Positions 1-8,042 of a DNA stretch of 35,526 nt are shown here, in pieces. The stretch is from Helicobacteraceae bacterium (GTDB lineage: Bacteria > Campylobacterota > Campylobacteria > Campylobacterales > Sulfurimonadaceae): contig JALUFE010000075.1 of assembly GCA_027052175.1 (NCBI GenBank), positions 1 through 35,526 on the forward strand, read 5' to 3'. The notes below the pieces were generated by a model, which was not told the DNA's origin, did no database searches, and saw only the letters and a list, made by a program, of their open reading frames with translations. Positions within the stretch are counted from its first letter, which is position 1. Each line of letters begins with the position of its first letter. A program made the translations under genes and the position numbers.

Positions 1-386
1 GGAAGATCAAAAAAATTTTTGAAGAGGAGGGTGAGAGATATTTTCGCAAGCTTGAAAAGAGAGTGGCTAGGTGGCTGGAAAGAAGTGTAAAAGATACGCT
101 TGTCTCAACCGGAGGCGGTTTTTACACAGTTGATAATTTAAACAAAATAGGTACAATAGTGCTTCTCGATTCGCCGTTTGAGAAGATTCTGCAGCGAATC
201 AAAGAGCATCCCAACGCCAAGAGGAAACTGGCAAAACGCCCGTTGCTTCAAGACCTCAAAAAGGCAAAAGAGCTCTATAAAATACGTAGACCAGAGTATC
301 TTGAAGTGGCGGATATCGTCATCGAGGTAACGGACAAATCGCTGCCGAAAATAGCGAAAGAAATTTTAAAAAAGGTAAATAAATGA
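1..386 (+). CDS. aroK: Shikimate kinase, C-terminal part (5' end outside window)
   Basis: Shikimate kinase phosphorylates shikimate with ATP in the chorismate pathway in the cytoplasm. The reading frame is open from base 3 through the left edge, so the GTG at 63 in the ORF track is internal; about 128 residues of a normally ~170-residue protein are present. Visible landmarks are the substrate-binding STGGG motif, the lid-region arginine stretch KRPLL, and the C-terminal RRPEYLEVADIVIEV segment typical of AroK. The P-loop lies outside the window. The stop overlaps the next start as ATGA at 383-386, indicating translational coupling with the thioredoxin-fold gene. Assignment is from family motifs and is firm. 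Confidence 0.93.
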   Translation, partial: KIKKIFEEEGERYFRKLEKRVARWLERSVKDTLVSTGGGFYTVDNLNKIGTIVLLDSPFEKILQRIKEHPNAKRKLAKRPLLQDLKKAKELYKIRRPEYLEVADIVIEVTDKSLPKIAKEILKKVNK

Positions 387-829
387 AAAAAATCCTTCTT
401 GTGATTGCGCTTTTAGCGAGTGTCAATGTTTTTGGGGCACAGATTCATTGGGCAGCTTCTTACAAAGAAGCGCTTGCACTTTCTAAAAAAGAGAAAAAAC
501 CGGTCATGTTTGTTATGACAAAAAGTGATTGTAAATATTGTAAGCTGCTTAAAAGTACGACGTTCAAAGATCCGAAAATTATCGCCAAACTCAACAAAGA
601 TTTTGTCAACTATATGGTCACAACGGATGAGGAGGGCGCAACGGTGCCCTATATGCTCGCCGTCTATACAAAAGGCTTTCCTACAATCTGGTTTCTCGAC
701 GAACATGGGCAAGCTCTTTTTCAACCTATAGGTGGTTACATGCAAGCAAAAAACTTTGCTGATGCGTTGGATGTTGTAACGAAAACATATAAAGAGTATT
801 TCTCAACCCATGGGAAAAAGGGTAAATAG
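383..829 (+). CDS. Exported thioredoxin-fold protein with CKYC active site
   Basis: This is a 148-residue protein with a cleavable signal peptide (MKKILLVIALLASVNVFGA) followed by a thioredoxin-like domain of the DUF255/Thioredoxin_7 type. The redox motif is CKYC at about residues 50-53, followed by a helix, and the cis-proline region is FPTIWF near residue 97. It probably acts on thiols of periplasmic proteins, as reductant or disulfide handler; the partner cannot be told from sequence. It is embedded between aroK (4-nt overlap) and hisD (2-nt gap), so it appears to be co-transcribed with amino-acid biosynthesis genes, a neighbourhood that says little about its function. Confidence 0.85.
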   Translation: MKKILLVIALLASVNVFGAQIHWAASYKEALALSKKEKKPVMFVMTKSDCKYCKLLKSTTFKDPKIIAKLNKDFVNYMVTTDEEGATVPYMLAVYTKGFPTIWFLDEHGQALFQPIGGYMQAKNFADALDVVTKTYKEYFSTHGKKGK

Positions 830-831
830 AT

Positions 832-2121
832 ATGATTTTTATCAAAACTAGCGATGCTGATTTTGCAAAAAGCTTCGATGAACTGCTGCAAAGAGGAAAA
901 ATGGATATCGCCAATGTCGCTTCCATTGTCAGCGGTATAATCGAGGAGATACGCAGTGAAGGTGATGATGCACTTTGCAGGCATATAGCCAAGTTCGACG
1001 GCTGGCAGCCGGAAGATGGCAGAGCACTTGCGATCGATCCTTCAGATATGCAAGAGGCGTATGCGAAGCTCGATGCCGACTTGAAAGATGCACTTCATTT
1101 GGCATATGAGCGTATCAAGTCCTATCATGAAAAGCAAAAACCTCAAAGCTGGATAACGACGGAAGAGAGCGGCACGATTCTCGGGCAAAAAGTTACACCG
1201 GTTGACAAAGCGGGGCTCTATATACCCGGAGGGAAAGCGGCGTATCCAAGCTCTTTGCTTATGAATGTCATCCCTGCGCAGGTTGCGGGAGTGGAAGAGA
1301 TCATTGTCTGTACTCCTACTCCTGAAAATGAGCCAAACGAACTGCTGCTTGCGGCATGCCATCTTTGCGGTGTAGAGAAAGTTTTCAAAGTCGGTGGTGC
1401 AAGCGCGATCGCCGCAATGGCATATGGAACCAAGAGTATCCCTAAAGTTGATGTCATAACAGGACCGGGTAATATCTTTGTCGCCACGGCAAAAAAACTT
1501 GTCTTTGGCGAAGTCAATATAGATATGATAGCAGGTCCAAGTGAGATAGGTGTGCTGGCGGACGCCAGTGCAAATCCAAATCATATCGCGATCGATCTGC
1601 TCTCTCAGGCAGAACACGACGAGATGGCAAGCTCTATCCTTATAACTCCTGATGCAGCTTTCGCCGCCAAGGTAAAAGAGGAGATAGAAGTATGGCTTGC
1701 AAAACTTCCACGCCAAGAGATAGCGAGAAAATCGATCGAGGAGCGTGGAGCTATCATTATCACCAAAGATATGGATGAAGCGGTGAGTTTGATGAATGAG
1801 ATCGCGCCGGAACATCTTGAAGTAGCGACTTCCAGTCCGTTTGAACTGTTGCCATATATAAAGCATGCAGGGGCTGTCTTCCTGGGACACAATACCCCTG
1901 AAGCCATAGGGGACTATATAGCCGGACCGAACCATACACTTCCGACAGGAGGAACGGCAAAGTTCTACTCCCCTCTTGGTGTAGAGCACTTTATGAAAAA
2001 GAGCTCCATCATCTCCTTTAGCAAACAAGCGATCGAAGAGATTGGTGAAGAGTGTGCTATTATCGCCAATACGGAAGGACTTACCGCACATGAACAGTCT
2101 GTCAGAGTCCGCTTAAAATAG
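832..2121 (+). CDS. hisD: Histidinol dehydrogenase
   Basis: HisD oxidises L-histidinol to L-histidine in two NAD-dependent steps, the last reactions of histidine biosynthesis, using a Zn ion. The 429-residue length is normal. Seen in order: the GLYIPGGKAAYPSS substrate/NAD region, the nucleotide-binding GPGNIFVATAKK, the zinc-ligand stretch LLSQAEHD near residue 261, APEHLEV, and the C-terminal GPNHTLPTGGTAKF and GVEHFMK motifs carrying further ligand and substrate residues. The start ATG follows the upstream stop by 2 nt with an AAAGGG-type ribosome site. The gene is followed immediately by a terminator hairpin. Confidence 0.97.
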   Translation: MIFIKTSDADFAKSFDELLQRGKMDIANVASIVSGIIEEIRSEGDDALCRHIAKFDGWQPEDGRALAIDPSDMQEAYAKLDADLKDALHLAYERIKSYHEKQKPQSWITTEESGTILGQKVTPVDKAGLYIPGGKAAYPSSLLMNVIPAQVAGVEEIIVCTPTPENEPNELLLAACHLCGVEKVFKVGGASAIAAMAYGTKSIPKVDVITGPGNIFVATAKKLVFGEVNIDMIAGPSEIGVLADASANPNHIAIDLLSQAEHDEMASSILITPDAAFAAKVKEEIEVWLAKLPRQEIARKSIEERGAIIITKDMDEAVSLMNEIAPEHLEVATSSPFELLPYIKHAGAVFLGHNTPEAIGDYIAGPNHTLPTGGTAKFYSPLGVEHFMKKSSIISFSKQAIEEIGEECAIIANTEGLTAHEQSVRVRLK

Positions 2122-2143
2122 GAGTTTTTCACTCCTGTTTTTA
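2120..2143 (+). terminator. Rho-independent terminator after hisD
   Basis: A 6-bp perfect stem (AGGAGT/ACTCCT) with a TTTTC loop overlaps the hisD stop codon and is followed by GTTTTT. It ends the aroK-trx-hisD transcript. Confidence 0.7.
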
Positions 2144-2281
2144 CGAATCATAATTTAATATTTTTAATATTATAAAGTCTACAAATATAACCTCTTCTGA
2201 TATTTACTTATCTTCCCATTTGAGAGAAATTCCTTAAAAAAATATCACTTTTTTATCCTTTTTTTAAGATAAGAAAGGTAC

Positions 2282-2287
2282 TATCAT
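2282..2287 (+). promoter_or_regulatory. Possible -10 element upstream of the molybdoenzyme operon
   Basis: TATCAT lies downstream of an AT-rich, T-tract-rich region (2150-2280) of the kind seen upstream of Campylobacterota sigma-70 promoters. A start about 7 nt downstream would place the next hairpin at the very 5' end of the RNA. Apart from this promoter, the hairpin and the ribosome site, the 2144-2445 interval holds no gene I can support. Confidence 0.3.
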
Positions 2288-2297
2288 AGCAGTAAAG

Positions 2298-2344
2298 AAA
2301 GTCTTTATCCGCTTTGGTAGTGAGGTATAAGGACTTTTTTTAGT
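2298..2344 (+). terminator. Leader hairpin with T-run (attenuator or short-RNA terminator) before the molybdoenzyme operon
   Basis: AAAGTCTTTAT and ATAAGGACTTT form an 11-bp stem with one G-U pair and an 18-nt loop, followed by a run of T. No gene lies between the hisD terminator and this hairpin, so it would terminate only a short leader transcript begun at the nearby putative promoter. It reads as an attenuator for the operon at 2446, or as the end of a small RNA. No known riboswitch consensus was recognised in the leader. Confidence 0.5.
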
Positions 2345-2445
2345 AATCATTAGTATCAGTTATCAATGTTGCTCTTGCTGCCCTCCTGTGAGTGTAGAAG
2401 AGAAACTTGAACTTAAATCTTGCCTTTATGGCTGAAGGAGAATAT

Positions 2446-3084
2446 ATGCAATTAGGTTTCCTAGTTGATTTGCATCTTTGTATGGGATGTAAAGGGTGTG
2501 AAATCGCATGTAAAGTGGAAAACGAGGTTCCACTCAGTACATGGAGACTTCGCGTTAAGTATGTAGATGTCGGGACTTTCCCTGAAACGAAAAGAACATT
2601 TACACCACTACGATGTAACCATTGTGAAAACGCACCGTGTGAGCGTATCTGCCCGGTCAGTGCATTGCACTATATCGAAAACGGTATTGTCAATATCGAC
2701 AGAGAGAGATGTATCGGTTGTGCGGGATGTGTTATGGCATGTCCTTACGGTGCTATCTATATAGACCCTGAAACACAAACAGCTGACAAGTGTACATACT
2801 GTGCACACCGTATCGCTTCTTCTATGATGCCTGCGTGTGTTGTTGCGTGTCCGGTTCAAGCAAACATCTTCGGTGACCTTGACGATCCTGCTTCAAGTAT
2901 TTCAAAGTATATCATGGAGCATCAAGGGAACGTTCAGGTTCGTAAGCCGGAAAAAGGAACGAAACCGCATCACTTCTATGTCGGTGGTGGAGAGGTTAAC
3001 CTCAATCCACTCGCTTCCAAGAGAGAGGAAGGCTACAACCTCTTTAACAAAATCACAAAACTTCCACTAGGAGGGCATCACTAA
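2446..3084 (+). CDS. Four-[4Fe-4S] ferredoxin subunit of a CISM molybdoenzyme (DmsB/PsrB/TtrB-like)
   Basis: This 212-residue subunit would carry electrons between the membrane anchor and the molybdopterin subunit. Four cysteine clusters are visible: CMGCKGCEIAC near the N-terminus, CNHCENAPCERIC, CIGCAGCVMAC, and CTYCAHRIASSMMPAC with CVVAC, the standard DmsB/NrfC/PsrB pattern. The ORF-track start at 2407 is a TTG without a ribosome site; ATG 2446 follows GAAGGAGAAT and yields the usual MQLGFLVD start. It has no signal peptide, so export would be by co-translocation with the Tat-bearing catalytic subunit. The next gene begins at the base after its stop. Complex type is firm; substrate is not determined. 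Confidence 0.92.
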   Translation: MQLGFLVDLHLCMGCKGCEIACKVENEVPLSTWRLRVKYVDVGTFPETKRTFTPLRCNHCENAPCERICPVSALHYIENGIVNIDRERCIGCAGCVMACPYGAIYIDPETQTADKCTYCAHRIASSMMPACVVACPVQANIFGDLDDPASSISKYIMEHQGNVQVRKPEKGTKPHHFYVGGGEVNLNPLASKREEGYNLFNKITKLPLGGHH

Positions 3085-3989
3085 TGGTACATGAATCTTT
3101 AGCGGCGACACATGCCGTAGTAACTTTGGATGTAGCGCTTCCGGATGTATTCTGGGGCTGGTTCGTTACGATGAATATGTGGGCGAAGAGCATCGGTACA
3201 GGTTTGATATTTATGCTCTTCTTGCTTCTTAGAAAAGCTCCGAGTGAAGTGGATAGTAGTCTAAGAACGAAGACGGTGATCGTCTCTTTCGTTTTTATGA
3301 ACATTTTCCTTCTCTTTACATGGCTTGACCTGCACCAAATGTGGAGAATGTGGCATATTTTCTTTTATCCACACTGGACATCAGCCATCACTGTAGGGGC
3401 ATGGATGGCGACACTGTTTGTCGGTCTTGAGTTCCTGATGATCGTGATTATGGTAAAAAACAAAGGAACTGCAGCGTTTGACAAGCTGCTCTTTTGGGTA
3501 ACGCTTCTTGCCATCCCTGTTACGCTTTATACTGCAGGTATTATGGCTGAAGCAACTGCGAGAGAACTATGGCAGATGCCGACTGAGTCTGCGCAGATGA
3601 TCCTTGCTGCGACACTTTCCGGTTCAGCTGCGATGATCCTTATAGGGGGCAGTAAACTCAGTGATGAGACAAAATCGTTCCTTGGAAGTATCTTGGGTCT
3701 GAGTGCGCTTATGGCGTTTATCATCTATATGTCAGAGTATGTCTTTGGTGCTATGAAGTCTGAAGATGCCGCTGCTATCCTTGCTTATGTCAAAGGAAAC
3801 GGTGAATACTCTACAATGTTCTGGATAGGACAGTGGGTTGCATATATCTTGCCTATGCTTCTTGTTGCACTGTATCGTGTCAGCAGAAGTTCTGCGCTTC
3901 TCAGCCTCGCTTCGATCCTTGCGATCGTCGGTCTATGGGTTGTTAAGCATGTATGGCTTGTTATTCCACAATTATTACCACTTAGTTAG
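3084..3989 (+). CDS. NrfD/DmsC-type integral membrane anchor subunit
   Basis: This 301-residue protein has about eight hydrophobic helices (first near residues 22-48, last near 268-292) and belongs to the NrfD/PsrC/TtrC style of quinone-interacting anchors. The loop WLDLHQMWRMWHIFFYPHW with its His and Trp residues lies where quinone- or cluster-proximal residues are found in this family. It overlaps the stop of the ferredoxin subunit by one base and precedes the catalytic subunit by 12 nt. It would link the complex to the quinone pool; whether it oxidises quinol (reductase) or reduces quinone (dehydrogenase) cannot be read from the sequence. Confidence 0.88.
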   Translation: MVHESLAATHAVVTLDVALPDVFWGWFVTMNMWAKSIGTGLIFMLFLLLRKAPSEVDSSLRTKTVIVSFVFMNIFLLFTWLDLHQMWRMWHIFFYPHWTSAITVGAWMATLFVGLEFLMIVIMVKNKGTAAFDKLLFWVTLLAIPVTLYTAGIMAEATARELWQMPTESAQMILAATLSGSAAMILIGGSKLSDETKSFLGSILGLSALMAFIIYMSEYVFGAMKSEDAAAILAYVKGNGEYSTMFWIGQWVAYILPMLLVALYRVSRSSALLSLASILAIVGLWVVKHVWLVIPQLLPLS

Positions 3990-4001
3990 GAGAGGATATA
4001 A

Positions 4002-7000
4002 ATGTATTTAGAAAGTAGAAGAACATTTTTAAAAGGTGCCGCATTTACGGTTGCAGGTGCCGCGATAGCAAAAGGTGTATTTGCTACAGACGCTGCAGCG
4101 GAGTCAGTAGCGGACAGTAAATTTACAAACACGCCAAGCTCTCTTTCGTTCTATCCTGACCAATCTGAGTGGGATAGCTTCAAAGAGCTTGACGGAGATG
4201 ATTGGAAAAGAGGTGGTATCGAGCGCCACGGTGTTCGAAGCCCTTCCAATCCTGACGGTATCCAGGTCAACGACTATGTCATCGTTCCAACAGTTTGTTC
4301 TAACTGTGAGGCGGGATGTGGTCTAACTGCATGGGTTAACAAGAACGACTACGACAAAGGTATCCTGACAGTACGCAAGTACATGGGGAACCCGCTTCAC
4401 ACAGGAAGCCGTGGTAGAAACTGTGCAAAGGGTTATGCTGTAACATCTCAGATGTACGATCCGGATCGTATTCCGTTCCCAATCAAAAGAGCTCCAGGTT
4501 CTAAAAGAGGTGAAGGGAAGTGGGTAAGAACTACTTGGGATGAGGCGATGGCGACTATCGGTAAGAAGATGCACGATACGCTTAAAAAGGGCGATGAGAT
4601 CTCCAAAAAGCAGATCATGTATCATGTCGGTCGTCCAAATGAGAACGGTTTTGGACCTCGTGTTCCTCAGTCTCTTGGAATCGATGGTTACAACTCACAC
4701 ACAAACATCTGTTCCGCAGGTGCGCGTGAAGGTACGATCCAGTGGGCGAATGACGACAGAAACTCTCCAGACTGGGCAAACGCGAAGCTGATCTTCTTGC
4801 AGTCTTCTCACGCAGCGGATGCAGGTCACTACTTCCAGCAGTCTGCAGGCTATATCGCCGATGCAAGAAGAAAAGGTGCGAAGATGGTCGTTCTCGATCC
4901 TCGTATGTCCAACTCTGCAGGGATGGCGGATCTTTGGATCCCGACTTGGCCAGGTACGGAAGCAGCGCTTTATCTTTATCTTGTCAACAGAATTCTCAAC
5001 GAGAAAGATAAAGATGGAAGCGATCTCATCAACCATGACTTTGTTAAAAACTGGGTTAACTGGGACAGATTGATGAAAAACCGCAACTACCTCAAAAAGA
5101 TGGTAGAGTACGGTTACATCAAACAAGTACCAAAAGGTGACTCATATGAAGACTTTATCGAACTTTTAAAAGAACTCTACGCTCCATATACAAAAGAGTT
5201 CGTTGTCAAAGAGTGCCGTCTTGAAGGTATGGAGTACAAACTCGATCAGCTTTGGGAGATGTTCATCCCTGCAGGTGATCAGATCGCTACATATCTCTGG
5301 AGAGCCGGACCGATCGGTCACAGAGGCGGTTGGATGAACACTCGTGCCGGATTCCTTCCACTTGCACTTCGCGGTGCGCTTCGTGGTGATATCGGTGGTA
5401 CATCTTTCCACCACTGGCATGAGATCTCCGTTGCCGGTAAAGGTGACAAAGCGACAGTAGCCGGTGAACACCCGAAAAAAACGGATGTCTGGAACGAGCT
5501 TGCATGGCCGCCTGAGTATCCGATCTCTACATATGAGATGGGATTTATGCTGCCACAGCTCATCATGGATGAGGAGTGGATAGCAAAATGGGAGAGAAGA
5601 GGTCTGAAGATCCCTCACTCTATCGCTGTTTATGTTCCAAGAATGCACAACCCACTCTGGATCAACCCGGATGGTTTCAGATGGATGGAGGCTCTTAAGC
5701 GTGAAGACAAGTTCGAGCTTACTATGAACCTTTCTCCAACATGGTCTGAGACAAACTGGTACTGTGACTATGTTCTTCCGGTTGGTCTTGCAGGTGAGAG
5801 AAACGACCAGCAGTCAACTCCGTCCAAGCCTGAGCAGCGTATCGAGTTTAGACAGGCTGTTTTAAGAGTCGCTGCTGAGAAGCAGGGATGGAAACCAAAA
5901 GATCCAACTCGTGCGACACTTGAAGCGCATATGAAGTTCGGTCTTGGTGAGATCTGGGAAGAGAGTGAATTCTGGCCAAACATCATGGTGCACTATGTCG
6001 ATCCAGACGGTAGCCTTGGTGTGAGAAAATACTGGGCGAGTAAAAAAGATCCAAGCCGCGCGGTTACGATCCCTGAGTACTTCGATACGGCGCTCAGCTT
6101 GCTTCCAAAACTCAAAGCGGCAGCTACGAAGCTCTATCCAAACGAAGAGTATCCGGTATATGCATACATCAGAGACCACGGTGCATGGACAGAGAAGACT
6201 GATGTTTACAAGCCTCAGGAAGAGCCGCTTGAGATCAAAGACGGATATGTCTATGCTCACGGTCACAAGTACCACCATACAGAGGTCGAGCAGGATGAGT
6301 TCGGTGCTCTATGGGTCAAAGACGGCGAGTTGAAAAAGTCTATCGGTGTCGAGATCGACGGCAAATTCTACGAAGGTTTCCATACACTCAGTAAGAAACT
6401 CGAGTACTTCTCTGAGTGGCTGACAGAGTGGAAGTGGCCTGAGTATGCGATCCCTGTTTACCCTAGAAACGAGCAGGAACGCAAAAAGATGATCCATCTC
6501 GTTACTCAGGTACACCATGATCATATGAAAGCCGAGAACGAGTTCGCGCTCAATACGATCTACAGATTGCCATACAACATCCATACACGTTCTGTCAACT
6601 CCAAGCACCTTATGGAGATCTCTCAGAACCACAACCCTGTATGGATCTACACTGAAGATGCGAAACGTCTTGGTATCAAGCGTGGCGATGCGATCAAAGT
6701 CAAGATCGTCGATACACTTTCAGGTATCGAGAGTGGACACTTCATCGCGATGGCTGTTCCGACGGAAGCGACTCGTCCGGGTGTTCTTGCATGTTCTCAC
6801 CACGCCGGTAGATGGAGACTCAAAGAGGCTGTATCTATCCCAGGTTTCGAGCATCAGCTTGGCGTTATGGGGCTTGGTGCACCACTGTATGAGATGACAA
6901 ATGATGGGAAAGTCGGTACGATGAAACCGAAAAAAGGTATTCATCCATACCATCATGTATGGCAGTTCAAAGAGTATAACAAAGACCTTGACAACATCTG

Positions 7001-7292
7001 GTGGGATGGACTTAGTGGTGCGTGGCAAAATGCCGTCGCTCCTTGTCACCCAGACCCGATTGCCGGTAACCATGGATGGCATCAAAAAGTCATCATCGAG
7101 AAAGCCGGACCGGATGAGAAGATCGGTGACATCTATGTCAATTATGAAAATAACTATAAAGTCTACCAGGAGTGGAGAGACAAACTTACTCGTCCTCTCG
7201 CACCTGGTGACAAGTGGAGAAGACCGTACCACATCAAGAGACCGGTCAAACCAAGTCAAAAAGCTTACAAAGTCGAGATTAAAGACGTATAA
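4002..7292 (+). CDS. Tat-exported molybdopterin oxidoreductase catalytic subunit (CISM family, substrate unknown)
   Basis: This 1096-residue subunit starts with a twin-arginine signal (SRRTFLKGAAFTVAGAAIA). It then has a cysteine set for a [4Fe-4S] cluster, CSNCEAGC with a distant GRNCAKGY, and molybdopterin-binding segments such as VVLDPRMSNSAGMADLW. The likely Mo ligand is the cysteine in NICSAGAREG. A C-terminal molydopterin-dinucleotide-binding domain covers roughly residues 850-1050. At about 1100 residues it is longer than PsrA/PhsA (~760) and close to TtrA (~1020). The B-C-A gene order resembles ttrBCA, but SoeA- or polysulfide-reductase-like roles are equally possible. The ribosome site is AGGAGAGG. 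No frameshift was seen. Confidence 0.9.
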   Translation: MYLESRRTFLKGAAFTVAGAAIAKGVFATDAAAESVADSKFTNTPSSLSFYPDQSEWDSFKELDGDDWKRGGIERHGVRSPSNPDGIQVNDYVIVPTVCSNCEAGCGLTAWVNKNDYDKGILTVRKYMGNPLHTGSRGRNCAKGYAVTSQMYDPDRIPFPIKRAPGSKRGEGKWVRTTWDEAMATIGKKMHDTLKKGDEISKKQIMYHVGRPNENGFGPRVPQSLGIDGYNSHTNICSAGAREGTIQWANDDRNSPDWANAKLIFLQSSHAADAGHYFQQSAGYIADARRKGAKMVVLDPRMSNSAGMADLWIPTWPGTEAALYLYLVNRILNEKDKDGSDLINHDFVKNWVNWDRLMKNRNYLKKMVEYGYIKQVPKGDSYEDFIELLKELYAPYTKEFVVKECRLEGMEYKLDQLWEMFIPAGDQIATYLWRAGPIGHRGGWMNTRAGFLPLALRGALRGDIGGTSFHHWHEISVAGKGDKATVAGEHPKKTDVWNELAWPPEYPISTYEMGFMLPQLIMDEEWIAKWERRGLKIPHSIAVYVPRMHNPLWINPDGFRWMEALKREDKFELTMNLSPTWSETNWYCDYVLPVGLAGERNDQQSTPSKPEQRIEFRQAVLRVAAEKQGWKPKDPTRATLEAHMKFGLGEIWEESEFWPNIMVHYVDPDGSLGVRKYWASKKDPSRAVTIPEYFDTALSLLPKLKAAATKLYPNEEYPVYAYIRDHGAWTEKTDVYKPQEEPLEIKDGYVYAHGHKYHHTEVEQDEFGALWVKDGELKKSIGVEIDGKFYEGFHTLSKKLEYFSEWLTEWKWPEYAIPVYPRNEQERKKMIHLVTQVHHDHMKAENEFALNTIYRLPYNIHTRSVNSKHLMEISQNHNPVWIYTEDAKRLGIKRGDAIKVKIVDTLSGIESGHFIAMAVPTEATRPGVLACSHHAGRWRLKEAVSIPGFEHQLGVMGLGAPLYEMTNDGKVGTMKPKKGIHPYHHVWQFKEYNKDLDNIWWDGLSGAWQNAVAPCHPDPIAGNHGWHQKVIIEKAGPDEKIGDIYVNYENNYKVYQEWRDKLTRPLAPGDKWRRPYHIKRPVKPSQKAYKVEIKDV

Positions 7293-7299
7293 TCTCGCT

Positions 7300-7329
7300 A
7301 TTAAAGCCCACTTCAAGTGTGGCTTTAAT
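7300..7329 (+). other. Intercistronic stem-loop between catalytic subunit and torD-like gene
   Basis: ATTAAAGCC pairs with GGCTTTAAT (9 bp), with an inner CACT/AGTG stem and one bulged T. There is no T-run afterwards, so it is unlikely to be a strong terminator; a transcript-stabilising or processing hairpin that lets structural genes outnumber the chaperone is more plausible. A second weaker hairpin (AGTAAAA/TTTTACT) follows near 7340-7361. Confidence 0.5.
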
Positions 7330-7388
7330 ATACTTCCAAAGTAAAAACTCTACTTTTACTATCAATCCTATTAAAGGCATAATCAAAT

Positions 7389-8042
7389 ATGAATAAAGAT
7401 CTACTCCAAAACCAGACAGCACGCATCAACCTGTATGCTTTGATCTCGAGACTCACAATGAGCGAAGTCGATGAAGGGTTACTAAAGACAATAGAAGAGG
7501 ATCAAAACATCATGGACTTCTTTCCCAACTATGAGAAGTGGGAGAAGAGAAAGAAGTTCTCACGAAAAGATCTGATAGAGCGCTATCTCAACGTTGACTT
7601 TACTAACCTTTTCTTGCTGCATCTCATTCCTTATGAGTCTTTTTATATGCGAGAAGATCAGATGATGGAAACAGGCGGGGATAACCCTGTGCAGCAGCTT
7701 TACAATGAGTATGACTTTAGAGTCGAACTTGATAAGGCGAGGGTGCTCAGCGGTGATCACATCGGTGTGGAGCTTGAGTTTATGTATAAGCTAACCGAAG
7801 CAGAGTATAAAGCACTTGAAAACGAGGACTATAAGGCGGCTGGTGAAATCGCGAAGATTGAGTACGAATTTATGAAAGATCATATTATGCAGTGGGCACC
7901 AATGTATCTTATCAATGTCAAAAGTGAAGCTGGGACGGCTTTTTATTTCGACTTGGCGGATCTTGCACTAGAGTTTATTATGAGCGATTTTGAGTATCTG
8001 AACAAACTTGTCAAAGAAAAAGAGTGTAACTACCTCGCATGA
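7389..8042 (+). CDS. TorD/DmsD-family molybdoenzyme maturation chaperone
   Basis: This 217-residue, mostly helical cytoplasmic protein carries the family features: an LFLLHLIPYESFYM segment, DHIGVELEFM near residue 120 and the helix around FMKDHIMQWAPMY. TorD-type chaperones bind the Tat signal of their partner and support cofactor insertion before export; the obvious partner here is the catalytic subunit 96 bp upstream. The ribosome site is weak (AAAGG about 12 nt before ATG), and hairpins precede the gene, consistent with lower expression than the enzyme. It overlaps the next gene by ATGA. Confidence 0.85.
   Translation: MNKDLLQNQTARINLYALISRLTMSEVDEGLLKTIEEDQNIMDFFPNYEKWEKRKKFSRKDLIERYLNVDFTNLFLLHLIPYESFYMREDQMMETGGDNPVQQLYNEYDFRVELDKARVLSGDHIGVELEFMYKLTEAEYKALENEDYKAAGEIAKIEYEFMKDHIMQWAPMYLINVKSEAGTAFYFDLADLALEFIMSDFEYLNKLVKEKECNYLA

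Noticed and set aside
2366-2410. 14-codon leader peptide rich in Leu and Cys before the molybdoenzyme operon
   Set aside because: No ribosome site and no matching attenuator geometry; the hairpin lies upstream of it.
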